DNA of 64,000 nt, taken from positions 31,902,836-31,966,835 of the forward strand of contig NC_088681.1 in assembly GCF_950023065.1 (NCBI RefSeq), read 5' to 3'. The position numbers and the translations under genes were made by a program. Position 1 is the stretch's first letter, and each line of letters opens with the position of its first letter. Source of the stretch: Planococcus citri. Taxonomy: Eukaryota > Arthropoda > Insecta > Hemiptera > Pseudococcidae. The notes under the pieces were generated by a model that saw only the letters and a program-made list of their open reading frames with translations, did not search any database and had not been told where the DNA came from. Of the stretch, positions 36,152 through 49,870 are shown piece after piece.

Positions 36152-36436
36152 TTAGTCGGGGGCCCGCGTAAGGATCAATTGCACCCCCCTGCCGATCCTC
36201 CGGAAGAACTTTTTTTTTCAAGGGAGGAGTCCTAAGGAACATTTCCAGCCGTAGTCCTCAAAAAAAAAAGCTGGCCCTATTTACAAAATGGCGGCCATTT
36301 TGTAAATAGGGCCACTTTTTTTTTAGGACAACGGCTAGAAATGTTCCTTAGGACTCCCCCCTTTGAAAAAAAAAGTTGTCCCGGAGGATCGGCAAGGGGG
36401 GTATGCAATTGATCCTTATGCGGGCCCCTCGACTAA
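36152..36436. mobile_element. Hairpin MITE with TA duplication
   Basis: Almost the whole 285 bp folds on itself. The ends are TTAGTCGGGGGCCCGC and its inverse with one change (GCGGGCCCCTCGACTAA). The apex is a perfect 20-bp stem, 36272-36291 with 36295-36314, around a CGG loop. Arms are about 90% identical. TA lies on both sides (36150-36151, 36437-36438). An uninterrupted paralogue of the target at 45727-45745 has a single TA at this point. The TA duplication suggests Tc1/mariner-type mobilisation; no transposase is encoded. Confidence 0.9.
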
Positions 36437-36439
36437 TAG

Positions 36440-38100
36440 TAGTTATTGATGTAATGTACCTTAGTGAGTTTACAAAGTCCCCTTGTTAAGTAATTTTTTT
36501 TTCCAATTTGAAATCCAAAAACAATACTCGTAATAATAATTTTTTCCCTTCAATGGGACACTTGTTTCTTTCTTTTTATCGAAACCTGTAGATATTGGTA
36601 TTATCTACAGGTAGCTTGCTTCTCAAGACCACTTGTAGATACTCGTTTCGGCAATTTTCACTTAAATGTTTTACAAGAGTCTCTCTCCCATACGTCTATA
36701 AAAGTGATCGACTAATCGTGCATAAATATTTGCAATTCGTATAGTAGGTATTCATTTTTTATCCAACGAATAAGTAATTAAACTTTTCATTAAATATGGA
36801 AATTCATTTATCTTTTTTTATTAAATGTATTGGTTACATAAGGGTAGACTGGTGCAAATACATAGTAAAACACGCTGCAGTTGCCATGACGATGACCCAG
36901 TATTATACTAAACAAGTATGTTTTCATCAGTTGCCTTTAAACAAGTACAATTTATTTCGGTAATCGTTTTCAATAACCGATCAGTCTTAATATACGATTT
37001 TGATCCATGTGTTATTTAATCGTTTCGCCGGCACGTAAAACTTAATTAAATCACCTGTTGGTGGTTTACCATGCGCAGAGGTATATACTCGGCTATGCCC
37101 TTATGTACATAGTGGCGCTCTCTCTGCGTACGCCGTTAGTGGTTGGAATTGTGCGAACCTCGATATAAATCGAATAAAAACCGTCGCATTAGTTAATAAA
37201 AGTCTAGTGTTTACTCGGGCTCACAATGGAAATTACCTTTGATCCGAATTCGAAGCGATGTTGCTGCGAACGTGGATATCTCGCTCTTGCGTTGTACTCG
37301 TATCGTACATAAGTAACTATAAGAAGGAATGACGCCGAGAATCCAACACTCATCGTATTAATACAAATCCTCAATGCGATCGTTTTGTCGGAAATCAAAA
37401 AATATTCCCTTAAAGTGTACGCTATAAATATTTAATATATTGCTCTCGCTAGAGATTATGGAAAATTTTACATCGTAAAAAAATACATATAATACTTTCA
37501 AGATTTTGTATTTTTTTCCCCGCATTTTTCCGTCAATATTACTTCAGTTACAAATAAGTATTGCAAAACTGGAGGAAAAGCCCCGATAAATACCGCGTAA
37601 GTTGTGTATAGGGGTTTTTGAAACATGAGAAAATTCATTAATAATCTATGTACCAGTGATTAGCAAAACAGGCGAAAGATACGAATTTAATAGATTATAA
37701 CGAGGTTTTTAGATATGGAATCGAATTGCACCGATCGTTTCCTTTGATTTACAAAGCGATATTTTCAACTAATGATGTGTTTATCACCCACAACTCGATC
37801 AAATTATTAATTATGTACTTCAAACAGAAATGTGCTTCTTTAATGAGATTAAGGTCACTATTCTGAGATGGGTATTAGGTGTCACTCGAGATATTAATGG
37901 CCAAATATTCTTTGAGAAGATATATTTAGAAATTTCGGTTTGCCCATATAGATATTTCAAAGCATTCCTGCAACGGATTTTGTTTTCATGTTGATTACAT
38001 GTTTATGCCTATGGATTATTGCGTACAAGCACAGATAGGATTCGTAAGCGACCAAGAAAAGTGAAATTCGAGAGCATGAGAAGTCAGAAGGTCTAAAAGC
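36440..38100. other. Low-repeat island, nothing recognised
   Basis: Unique AT-rich sequence with a CpG-richer stretch at about 37020-37330. No exon, RNA gene or transposon end could be supported. Confidence 0.4.
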
Positions 38101-40150
38101 TACCTTAATTTCATCGATATTTATAGATTTCAGCTGTGTTAATTAATTTTTGGTATATTTTTCCAAAAGCATAAGAATGTATTACCCAATGAAAATAAAA
38201 TTTCAGTTACCACAGATTTTCAAGGAATTCGATAAAAATTTCAACTTTTATGAAATTCCAACGGATCATCTCGAGTAAGACTTTAAAATTTTATTTCAAA
38301 TGGGAATCTCTTCAATGTCCAAACGAATTTGTTTCCTTTCGAGGTATTCAAATCAACCTGAAAATTTGTTATTTCAAGCTCCAGAAATTTCTAGAATATT
38401 CTTTTCCGCAGATTTAAAAAAAAATGTTGAAACTTGAATGATAAATATTCAGTGTCCTTCGAAAGTTCCCAACCACAATTTATACAATTTCATGAGTTTC
38501 TTTCAATGGTGGAAGGTGGGGGAGGGGGGTACTTAACTTATTTCAAAATAGAGCATTTGGAAAAACCAATCATTTTTAGCTGATGAACAACTTTATACGC
38601 TTTAGACTTTGATTTGTCCTAATTTTTTATTTGTTGAATCCTTGCCCTGACTCTAAAAATGGTGTTTCGTAATGATGGAATTGAAAACTTTCTAATTTTT
38701 TAAAATCACAATTAATCGATTTTTGAAAAAAACCTTATGAAAAAAAATGGAAGTGAACATATTTTAGAGCATGAAGTTTCCAATTTGTGAGTGCGATTTT
38801 TTTTTCCAAAAGGCTTTGTTTTGGAGATATTTTCCAGCACAAGTCAGAAATCTTAAATTCATTGCTTGATTCTTTTTCAATGACTTCATTTTGTTAGTGT
38901 AGAAAAACATTTTCAAAAAACGTCAAAATTAGAAAGTTTACCTAAAAACTTTTAAAATCTTTTTCCCATTTTTTGAAAATTTGTGTAATCATGGGAGATG
39001 TTTATCAAACGGTAGAAAATTTTTGAACCATCAAAGCCAAATCGAAAAAGGAAAAAATACATTACCAGCCCAAATTTGAGGCACCAAAATAGATTTTTCG
39101 ATTGTTAGTGAATTTTTAGAAATCGAACTTGATCTAAAAAATGTGAAAAATCAAAATTTTACGAAATTGTGCTAGAAAGCTGAAATTTGGCATGCACCCG
39201 ATTTTCGACCGGCCCCCCTCCCGAAATCGATTGAAAATGGTTTCGAATCAATTTGAGCAGTTTTTTGAAAGATTAAATTTCTACAAAATTTTACGAAATG
39301 AAGCTGGAAAGTTAAAATTAACTCTAAACTCAATTTTCTACATGTTGAGTCGATTGAAAGGTGGTTTCAAGTGGTTCTCAAACCTTCAGAGATATTTTCG
39401 AAGTTCCAGACTTTCGGTATTGAGCCGTTTTGGAACCTGAGTTTTTAAAATTTTCAGATTATGAAATCGCTGGAAAAATGTAAGGTTCTGAATCAGCAGG
39501 AACCGATTTCGAAAAAATGATGTAAGTACGTTGAGTCAAGTGGGTCAATTAACAAACACGAATTGTTTTTATACGTGCTAAAGTTAATTTGGATAGCTTT
39601 TTATGACAATTTTTTAAAACCTGGAGTTTCCAAAATATGGCCAGAGGGTCCAGAACGCTTGGACACTTTTAATCGACTCAACGTAAAGTTTATTTTTCCA
39701 AAATTTTATTGGGTTAAATTTTTTGCTAATTTAATTTTTTTTTAAATCTGTTGAAATCTCATGAATTGATTAAAATGGTACGAAACTGTCTTTAATTGAT
39801 TTGGAGAGTCAAAAATAAGTTATTTACCAAATTTCAACTTTCTTGGTCAATTTGGTAAAATTTTGATCCAAAAATCGAAAATTGAACTTCAGTACATGAA
39901 ATTTTGGCTGGTGATGATTTTTTCTTGTTTTTTCGATTCTGCTCTATCCGGTTCAAAATTTTTCACTGATATGGGATAACCCCCCCCCCTCGTTCATTTC
40001 CATGGAAAATGACGAAAAAAGATTGAAAGTTCTGTGATCAGTCATTCAACAAAAAAATACCAATTGTTTTTTTTTCAATCTGAAAAATTCGTAAATTCGC
40101 TGGTGACTCCAGAATAGCGCAAAAGTTCCTCTAATTGATTTCAATTTTTT
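38101..40150. repeat. Degraded dispersed-repeat block
   Basis: Contains AGAAAGCTGAAATTTGGCATG then CCGATTTTCGACC (39174-39210) of the AGCTGAAATTTGG family. Also contains an inverted-sense fragment near 39775-39845, a C-run at about 39980-39989, and CTGGTGACTCCAG (40100-40112) of the CTGGAG family. The frames at 39192-39440 and 39563-39745 follow these repeats and are not genes. Confidence 0.55.
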
Positions 40151-41650
40151 CCATTCTCTCTCACAATCAAGTTATAACACTTATCAAATCTTTGATCTTT
40201 CATCGTGCTCAAAAAACAAGTCCTAATGAAGATTTTAACGATAATAAACTTGATGATTTGAAATCAAGTATATCTCTTCTATCACGTTAAATATTCATAT
40301 TATTTCTTTTTATAGTCAATCAGGATGGATCATCTTCACGCAAATAGACAATTTGATAAGATTATTATCAATATGTATCGAGTGAAAAACAATCAAGAAA
40401 TCATATTATCGATGTAAATACATAAATACGAGCGATATTAAACATTATAGGTACTCGATTCAAATCTGATATCATGTAAAAAAAAATGGGTTAGATATAC
40501 GATATCGAAATACCTGAAAGATTACATCTGTGATTTATTCAGTTCACTAACCGCTCTCAAAGATAGGAACAAAGCTACTATTACAAGTACACATACCTAC
40601 TCGCAACCCATCCATTTCTTAAATTACATCGCAGCATTGTACAAAGTGCGAAAAATCTCCACGTAATAGTAACAAGGGGCACGTCTCAAATTACATTCTA
40701 AGAGAGGTGAAAATTGAATTTCACGAGTATTATAATTACGACTTGGGCGTAATTTTTTTGACCTCCTACCCATCGTGTATAATTGAGAACTCATTTACGC
40801 GAAAACAAAGACGCGAGGTGAGCTCAACCTGTTGAAATGAAAATTTACGCGTATTATTTTTTTTAAAAAACGTGTTTTTAAAAAATTTAATTTTTTTCAA
40901 CTTTTTCTTTTGTACAATTAGAAAATCTTGTTTGGTAATTTTCTCTCAAGAGGTAATTTTTTCGCGTTTTTCCCGATGCGAACTTTTTGGATATTAATTT
41001 CATTTTTTTTTCACCGAGTTGTAAATCATATTTTTGAAAAAAAAAAAAAAAGTGTAAAGTAGGCCACGCGGGTAGAATTGTCATTTTTCACTTTAGTGCA
41101 CAATGAATGATTAAAGAAAAATGTAAAAAATTACCGACAACTCTATGCGCCGTAATAGCTTCGACGAAAGTTTGAAAACTTTACAATCTTTAATTATTAA
41201 ATAGAATAATAGAATCTGTTGCGCTTTTCTTCGCACGTCGTCGCGTTTCCGCGTGCTTAATTAATTACATTCTATTTCACCCTCGATAACAAGCAATTTA
41301 ACGTTATTCATTTGAATATCATTTATTAAACATTTTGAAATACTTGTTGTAGGAGTATGTTGGAAAAATATGCATAATTAGGACAAGGTTTGATGGCGAT
41401 GAAATGATAGCGTAGCTTTTTTTTCTTCCTCTTTTTTTTTATTTTGCAGTAGGAATGTTTTCGTTACACCCTCGTATTTTTCTTTCGTTTTTAAAACGGG
41501 GGAAAATTATGTAATAAGATTATTTTTATTCGTTTTTTTTTTCTATTTTTTTTTTCAGATCCGGTCAAAAATTCTCCAAGACGTACAAACTGAAGTGTTT
41601 TAAAATACTGCGTCGACATTTTCAAACATTCAGTACGTATCTAACTATTT
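40151..41650. other. Low-repeat island, nothing recognised
   Basis: Unique sequence with T-rich runs at 40855-40905 and 41410-41440 and an A-run near 41039. No supported gene. Confidence 0.4.
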
Positions 41651-42770
41651 TTTATGACCTAAATTTATTATAACTAGGGCGAAAAATAAAAAACAATTTT
41701 ATTAGTGTGTTTTGGAATCTTTCGAGAATGAGGTCATTGTATTGAGCAATATTAAAAATCTCATCTGATGGACCTTTATCTTGCAATGACCTTATTTTGA
41801 GGTTTTGAATTTTTATCATTCCAATTCTGGATTTATTATAAAATTGTTAATCCATCTATTGTGAAAAAAATAGTGCCAATGACCCCAAAGTTTCCAAAAA
41901 ATCATAAAATTACAAAAAACCGAATTTGTAAAAAAACTTTTAGAATTGTTTGTTCAGATTTTCTTTTGTAGGTATTTATGAATTTATTTGAGAATTGGGA
42001 AATCCAAAAATTGGCTAAGGGGTCCTGTAAGTACGACTCAAAACCACCTCTCAATCGATTCGAGGGATCTAAAATAAGATAGATACGAGGCATCAGCTTT
42101 CACATACGTATTTAGGTACCTTGATTTTATTACAATTAATTTGTTTTCATGAGAAACAAGGCGAATTGGAATTTTCAGAAATTCTCTGAAAATTAAAAAT
42201 AGAATTCAGCATTTGAAATCCTCCTTCCATAAGAAATAACGAAAGGGGTTGATTTGGTTTGACCACCTTCTGATTATTTTTCGTGAAAATAGCTTGAATT
42301 TTTTGGTAAATTTTTTGTCAGTTATGTGAATAAAAATATTTTATTGAAATTACAATTCTTGATTTTTTTAAAAAAATGTTATGCATTGGAAATTTTATTG
42401 CAAGTAGACTTGGAATTTCTGAAAGAAATTTTCCATAATTATTCTATAGTGTAAAATTGAAATACATACGTACTTATTTTTCTGATTTTTTTTTGTTTTT
42501 ATCAATTTTTGAAATCATTTCTTCATTTTTTTTCGTTTTAAAATTTTTAAACTGGTTTTTTTGTAATTTGCGAAAGGAAAATCCACCTCTGAGTTATCTG
42601 ACAGGTAGGGTTGTTTTTTTTTCAAATAATTCTGTTTTTTGAAACGTTTCAAAATTTTCCTTTTTTTGAAATTCCTTCTGCAAGTGTGGTTCTGAATTTT
42701 TCAGAAAAGAGGATGAGGAAGAAAGGGCAGGGAAATTTTAGAATTAAGAATTGATGTTACGTATTCGCAA
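41651..42770. repeat. Degraded dispersed-repeat block
   Basis: Inverted-sense copy of the AGCTGAAATTTGG family at about 42020-42100 (AAACCACCTCTCAATCGATTC, then GAGGCATCAGCTTTCACA). The rest is AT-rich and eroded. No gene. Confidence 0.45.
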
Positions 42771-44007
42771 GGACATTGTAACGTCCATGCAAATACATAT
42801 CATTGTTTTATTCAAAATCTAAATAGGTATTACAGAAGACGAGAGAAGCATAAACTGAGTAAAGTTCGAATCGAAAGTAATGCATTGTAAGCACTTTCGA
42901 GAAACTTTGAAGATTTTCTCAATAATGTGGCTAGTTCAATTTTGAACTTGATACAACACGACTATTCGATCACACTTTTTGATCTCATATAATAATAAGT
43001 AGATATCTCTGCCTACGTGTTTTTATGTGATGTAACTGCATACAAACTTTAGCTATCTAATACCTGTCGATAAAATAGTGGACGTTCTCTCGAGTGTATT
43101 AAATAACATTTTGCGTACAAACACTAAGTAGGCTACCTATGTAGACTAGAATAACTTTTAGGTATTCCTTTCAGTTTGCGAATTGTAAATCTACATATTC
43201 TCGAAACTTGTGTAAATTGGGTTGTTGCATCGGAACATTGAAGGCGATAAAACAAAACTAGCATCTGAGGTGTTATAAAAAATTATCGAATAACTAACAT
43301 TGCATGGTACATATAATATGTACCTAATAGTGCATTCGAGTGGTTTTTTTTTCACTATAAAGTATCGTAAATTTAATTTTCACGATATGATTTTTGATTT
43401 TTATTGTTGTGAAGTTTCAAAAAGTTATGATTAGTTAAGTTTTTCAATGATCTGTCAGGCCATTATAATTTATTTAATTTTTTCAAATCTCAACGTATGT
43501 TCACCACACTTAGTACCATTCCTATTACAACAGATATGTTGAAACTTTGTTTAAAATCTTATCCTATAATATCTCGCATTCTCGCGTAGGTAGGTACAGT
43601 ATCTCAAAATGAAAATATTTACTCGTAATTGAGACGTTTCGCAGAAGTGACGAGGTACTTCATATTCATAAGCCCCTGCCTATTATTCTAGGTATACGAA
43701 ATATTCAAACAAAATAGGTACATTGTGTCGAAATGTGTAATTAAACTAGTAGAGGGTGAAACGTTTAAGACAATGGTATTTCGTAGGGTCTGCGATACAA
43801 CATTCTCCGGTAAACGTCTTATTTATACGTTTTAACAACCACTTTACTATCTTGATACATCATTGCTGCGCTTGATAATGTTAAGTAAGCGTATTTCGAA
43901 ATATCTATTTTATGGATGTAAAGACCATTTTACGATGTCATGAAAATGAAGTACGTACGTACGAGAAAAAATATTACCTACGTACACTTACCTATGGTTT
44001 GATCTTA
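42771..44007. other. Low-repeat island, nothing recognised
   Basis: Unique sequence with scattered TAGGTAGGTAC words. No open frame over 60 codons and no recognised RNA gene. Confidence 0.4.
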
Positions 44008-45980
44008 TACAGGGTGTTTCGTAAATATGTATTATGAGAAAAATATATGTATTCTCTTTTTGACCCAGTGTTGGAAATTTTCCATCACATGTTTGAAATA
44101 AAATTTACTTACGAGGAGACATTTTGAACTGGCACTTGTCGATTAGAACGAAACCGAGAGCTGGATTGAAAAAGCACGTGCTAAAACTCTAGAAATCAAA
44201 GTTTCAGATGCTCAAATTCATTTTTAGGTTTTTGGCAAATTTTTGAAAATTTTAAAAATAAAAAAAAAGTTGCTTTTAGGAAAATTTTTAAAATTACGAG
44301 TAGGTATGCATGAAATATAAAATTTTCTATGCGAAGTGAACAAATGTGAATAATTTCTCCAATTCAACTCCAATACAACAAAAAATACTATTTTTGAACC
44401 ATTCTGGAGCTTCCAGCGATTTTTCAGTTTTCTCCAGAGATTTCAAATCGCCCAGGAAAGACCAAAAATGACCTTAAGAACCTATAGCGACTGTTTAAGG
44501 TGATTGTCACTCGAGAAAAATAACGAAAAAATTGGGTATTTTTTCAATTTTTTGAAATTGGCAGTGGGTACTTAATGAACAAAAAATCGACACCACTTCG
44601 TTCCAAATCTTTCAATATTTTTGCTAAATTAATGCAAAATATTTGCAAAGAACATTTTTAAAATACAAATTTATCCAAAAATAAGCGATTAGCAAATTTT
44701 TAACGATTCAATAGAACCTCAAAAGCGCTCTTGAATTTTGACAGCAATAGCATACGATTAGATCGATGCAGAATCTCAAATGCTCTCATTTAGAACTGGA
44801 TCATTTCTCCCAAAACAAATTGGGCAGCGACAGAAGTGACAAAAACTACGATTTTTTCGAAAATTGCCTCCTCTTTGAGAGCCCATTTCTCACCTCCAGG
44901 GGCACCTCCGGAGCTAAAACTTTTCCTGAGTAACTTTGAACTCAAAATGAAGATCTCTGCCGAATTTGATCAAAATCTGCCTACTTTTTTTGAACCGGGG
45001 GGGGGGGGGGTGATCCTCCCAAATGTTTCGAAAACAGTCATAAATTTGACGTTTTTGGAGCCTCCAGCGAGTTATCAAATTTGTCCCGAAATTTCAAATC
45101 GCTCTATAGAAGGACCAAAAATGAACTTTTGTACCTGCCACTTTGTTTTTTGTTTATGGGACGCTTTATGGACCATTTAGCCGGTTACTCTAAAATTCTA
45201 GAAGTGCCAGTTCAGACGTAAATTTTGGACCAATTTGTAAATTTTTAGAAAATGTGAAAATTGAAATGACCATTCTTCAATTTCAAGGTAACCGCCTGAA
45301 ACGATTCAGAGGATGTTCAAAAAGCACCAACGAAAGGTACGCAAACGTTTATTTTTGTCCAAATTTGAAATTTCTGGAGGAATTTAAAAACTCGCTGGAG
45401 ACTTCAAAAAGGGTAAAATGGAGATTATTTTTGAGTCAGGTGATTGTGTGAACGCACCAGACGATACTTAGCCGAAAAAATCGCTTGTTATTTACTTTTC
45501 TATGAAAATTTTAATTTTTTCTTCTTCCTGGAATTTACCATAAATACCAATATTGGTCAAAAATTCATTTTGAACTCACACTGCTGGATTTTTGTGGTAA
45601 CCTTTGAAACCGGCCGAGAAGGTGCCCGGTAAGCACCAACCAAGGTTATGTGTGCTAAAGTTCATTTTTGGGTCTTCTAGAGCGATTTGAAATTTTTGGA
45701 GAAAATTAAAACATTTCTGGAGGCTCCAGCATGACTCAAAAGTAGTAGTTGTTGGTATGTGGGAGGCTTAAGGCATTATTCTCATCAGTTCACTTTGCTC
45801 AAAAAAATTATGCTTCATGAAAATCGCATAGTGATGCATACTTGAAAAAATTATGGCTCCTGGCGCAGAAACCGCCGAGACTTTACAAGGTGAAGTTGTA
45901 CTTTTGCTCAGATCTTTTTTCCAAAATCGCTTCAACTATTGAAATTTTTGAGTATCGCTTTACTTTGGACACACCCTGTA
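44008..45980 (+). mobile_element. Candidate full-length ~2-kb non-coding element (ACAGGGTGT ends)
   Basis: The block begins TACAGGGTGTTTCG and ends GGACACACCCTGTA, a 10-bp inverted pair with TA at both outer edges. Inside, in order, are the segment shared with 100-470 (44630-44995), a 14-G run (44997-45010), CTGGAG-family words in reverse (44404, 45055) and forward (45717) sense, the segment shared with 57770-58420 (45250-45890), and GGCTCCTGGCGCAGAAACC (45852). Fragments of these parts are scattered over the window, so this may be the most complete copy of the parent repeat. There is no transposase-like frame. The short TIR and TA duplication could also be coincidental. Confidence 0.5.
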
Positions 45981-47280
45981 GATTTGTTACATACGTAGGC
46001 ACCTAATCTGAGCACTTTTGTACGACACGATTTTCACAGCGCGTTGGAAAAACTTGACGAAGGTTATAGACTTTTTTATTCGATGTAAAATAGATCGTCT
46101 CGTGTTGTCTGACACCAATTTAGCAATAAGTATAGGATGGCTCAATCGGTCGATTCATTTCGAATTCAAATAAATGGAAAATGGAAAATACCAATTCGCC
46201 AACACACACATACGAAAGCAGGAAACGACTCGTGGCGGCATTAAGATCGACTTAATAAAACAGACATCAAGCTGAGAGCTATATCCGTACAAATTTAGAC
46301 ATCGGGGGCGCAGCATCGGTGGAGTTTCGTATTGATGAATTAGTGTATATATCTGTGCTGTACGGTCGTTTGTACACGTATATATAGTGTCGCTTGAAAT
46401 GAAACAAAATACCCGTATAAATCGTAAATTTATATTTACGCGTATTACTCGATTTATATAGTAACACGTCGTTGGACCAGCGGTCTCACCTGAATCAGAA
46501 ATTCACGTACGAATTCCATTAAACGAACTTCATCAGTTGAGAGACGAGACGCGACTGTCATGAATAAAAAGTCGCCGTAATTTTGGCGATTTCGGTTTTA
46601 GCACGCACAATGTATCGTATATATACTAGGTATAGTATAACGAAATGAATTCGGAGCCTGATTTATTCGAAATGGTTTAAAACACACTAGTACTGCATTT
46701 TAACATTCACAGAAAAAAAATCTAACGTAGTATGCCCGAAAGCACGTAGTGTTTTTTTGTTCTCTCCTTTTTTTTTTTTAAATATTGAAACGTGCGATGT
46801 GAAAGCGAACTTCAAATAGGTTTTATAAGGAAAAAAACATCAAATGTCAGAAATTTATATTTAAAAGACGCGACAATACCTTGACGACCTTCGAAGTGTT
46901 TATTTGTTTTATATTTTTGTGTTTATTTTTAATGATTGAGAGAGGAAAAAAAACTTTTATTGGAATTTCTCAATTGGAAAAGCCATTTTACGCAGGAAGT
47001 GTGTAGGGTTTGAAATTTCATTGTCGCGATTTCCCTGCTGCTCCTGGCGCAGAACTGCTTTCTTGGAAAATACTTTTTACAACGCCGCACCTTTTGTAGA
47101 CTTTTTCCTATTTCAATTTGAAATCTTTGGGAAAATATCGAAAATATGGGTTTATTCGTATTATATATTTATTCTAATTCGATTTTCATTCCTATCGAGA
47201 TTCGTCGTTGTTCTCGATCGAATCCGTATGTAGGTATGTATGAGAAAAATTTGCATTTGGAAACATGATTATTTTTTTGT
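45981..47280. other. Low-repeat island
   Basis: Unique, CpG-richer around 46200-46600. CTGCTCCTGGCGCAGAACTG at 47037-47056 echoes the repeat word at 45852 and 58379, suggesting a small repeat remnant. No supported gene. Confidence 0.4.
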
Positions 47281-49870
47281 GTGATTAGTGTTGATTTTGG
47301 ATGGAATTCAATTCATGTGTTTGAACAAATCTGGAGGTAGAGGATAGTTTCAGATATAAATCGTGAGTTTATTAATCAAGTTGGTAAAAAGAATTACTCC
47401 GAAAGAACGAAAAAGACGAATGAAAGAAACTTGTTTTATCTCTTAAATTGATAAAGACAGAAAAATTGAGCACAATTTTTTGAAAATTTTTTGAAATGTC
47501 CCAAAAACAGGAAAAATTAACAAACTATTTGAGCAAAATCATACAAAAATTTCTAAGTAAAATATGTACATATATATTTTTTTTAATGTTTACAAAATCA
47601 ATTACTTTTTTGAAAAATTAAAAAATTTGCGTTAGATTTTTGCATTTTTTTTTCAAAAATTTCATTCGAAAAATCTGAAAAAATTCAAAATTTTTACTCT
47701 CGAATTGTGTGTACCTACTTTCTCATGAGTCATGACCTTTTCAATCGATTCAAGTACAATTTTCCGGAAAAGTGTTCAGTAATGCTACAAGGGGACTTCT
47801 CGAGGTACTTATTCGTCTTTGATTTGAACGGGATATTTTTGAGAATAGCATTTACTAAAACCCTCATAACCAGAATTTTTGGAGAATTTTTGGAGAATTT
47901 TTGAAAATGATTTTTTCAAAAATGCTTATTTAGTAAAATTGTGAAAATTGATCTTGAAATTGCATTCCTAATATCAATTCCCTCGAACCGAAATTCACCA
48001 TTTCTTAGATTTTCAATTTCTGTAGATTTTCAAAATTTCTCCAAAAGGTATTGAAATTAATTTGAGTGGCTTTAAACGGAGTTGTGACTTATCCTCGACC
48101 TGGTTAAAGGATTTCAGTAATTCACATTTGACCCGATTTCCAGGTGAATGCCTCAAGTGTATTTTTTTGAACAGGTTATAATAATATTTCTGAGGGGAAA
48201 AAATCAAAAGATCAATACTTTTCTGATTGTGGGGATATTTTTGAAATTTGCACGAATGGCTGTATTTTGTTTAGCCTCCTCCCTCCTTAGAATTTCACAA
48301 TTTTGAGCCAGCGTGATGTTTGATTTCTTCAGAATTGCTCGAAATTACGATTTAGTAGAAAGCATTATGTAATTGGGTGGTGTCAATTTTTTGTGTTCGT
48401 CACCAAAAATTCAACTGTCGTGTTCAAGTACATCATATATATGTTTCTGATGAAATCATTTCTCAGAACTCAAACATTTTTGGTGAATTTTTAAAACTTG
48501 AATTTGGGCCATAAAATTGAAAAAAAAATTAAATTTTATTAAATTGACGAATTATTTGGAAATAGTTTTGAAGCCTTTTGAGCAATTTTTGAGCTATAAG
48601 TGATGTTAAAATTAGCCCATTTTCTTTTGCATGCGCAAAAATTGAAAATATTCCAAAAAATTTGAGAATATTTCAACATTTTTGTGCATATATTTCAGAT
48701 TATAATATGTATAGTTAGGTTATTAATCCACCCTACCAATTCACACACCTTTATCATTCGTTGATTGAAAGGTTAAAAATGAGTTAAAAAGGAAACCAAA
48801 TTTGAGTGTTTTTCATTCACATGCCCGCTGAAATTATTCATCAATTTTTGGGCGTATTTTTAAAATGTAAAATTTGGCCAACTTCTTATGAAAAAAAATC
48901 AAAGCTGGATGAAATGAACGCCAATGGCTGAAATTTGATTTATGCCTCATTTTCGACTTTCCAAGTCAATTAGTGAAAACTTTGAAGCATTTTTGAACTT
49001 CCAACCGATTTTCGCTCCCTCCAATTTTCTAAAAAATGTCACAAATAGAATGAAAATGAAATGCATCACCATTCTTACGTATAAACTAGAATTTACTGTC
49101 TTTGAGTCTTTCGATCAATTTAGGCATATTTCCGAAATTCATTTCTTCCAGATTTTTTTTTCATCACGTGTGCCAAAATCGATCGAAAGAGTCAGAAAGA
49201 TGGTAAATCCGAATTTATGAACGCTACATTTCATTTTGACCCTTCTTACTGTAGGTATTTTATCAGAACTGAAGAATTCAAAAATCTACTGGAAGCTGCA
49301 GGATAGCTTGAAACCACTAATTCGCTCAGTGGGTCTAAAGTAGGGTACAAACCAAATTCAGACCCTTTTTCATTTATTCATTTGCGTTCATACTGTAAAT
49401 TTCCCATTTTTCCAAAAAAATGATCACTGGAAAAATTTTGGATTTTATTTGGCAGAAAGTGATTTTGAAAATAGCCTATGAGCAAAGAGCAATCGAAAAG
49501 GTCGAAGAAATCGAAAAAATGCAATTTTATGCACCCAGAATTTCATTTTGACCCCCTGTATGTTTTATACTTACATTTTTTTAAATTGAAGAATCTAAAA
49601 CTCCGTTGGAAGCTCTCGGCTCGAAACCATCATCAGTGAACTCAGATGGTCGAAAATAGGGCATAAACCACATTTTAGCATTTTATGTCAAGTTTATCAA
49701 ATTTTAGTTTAAATAATGAGCCAAGTTTATAATTTCAAAAATTTGCAAAAATCGAGAAATGAATTTCAGCAGCTAAATTTTGCGCTGTTACATGATATAC
49801 CTACTTTTGGGACCCCCTTTTGATTTCTCTCTGTCAAATTTAAAAATAGTTGAGCAGATTAAAACACACA
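47281..49870. repeat. Degraded dispersed-repeat block
   Basis: Contains a 300-bp-family unit at 48050-48180 (GGAGTTGTGACTTATCCTCG, CACATTTGACCCGATTTCC), AGCTGAAATTTGG-family pieces near 48925-48990 and inverted near 49625-49700, and CTGGAAGCTGCAG (49289-49301). No gene. Confidence 0.55.
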
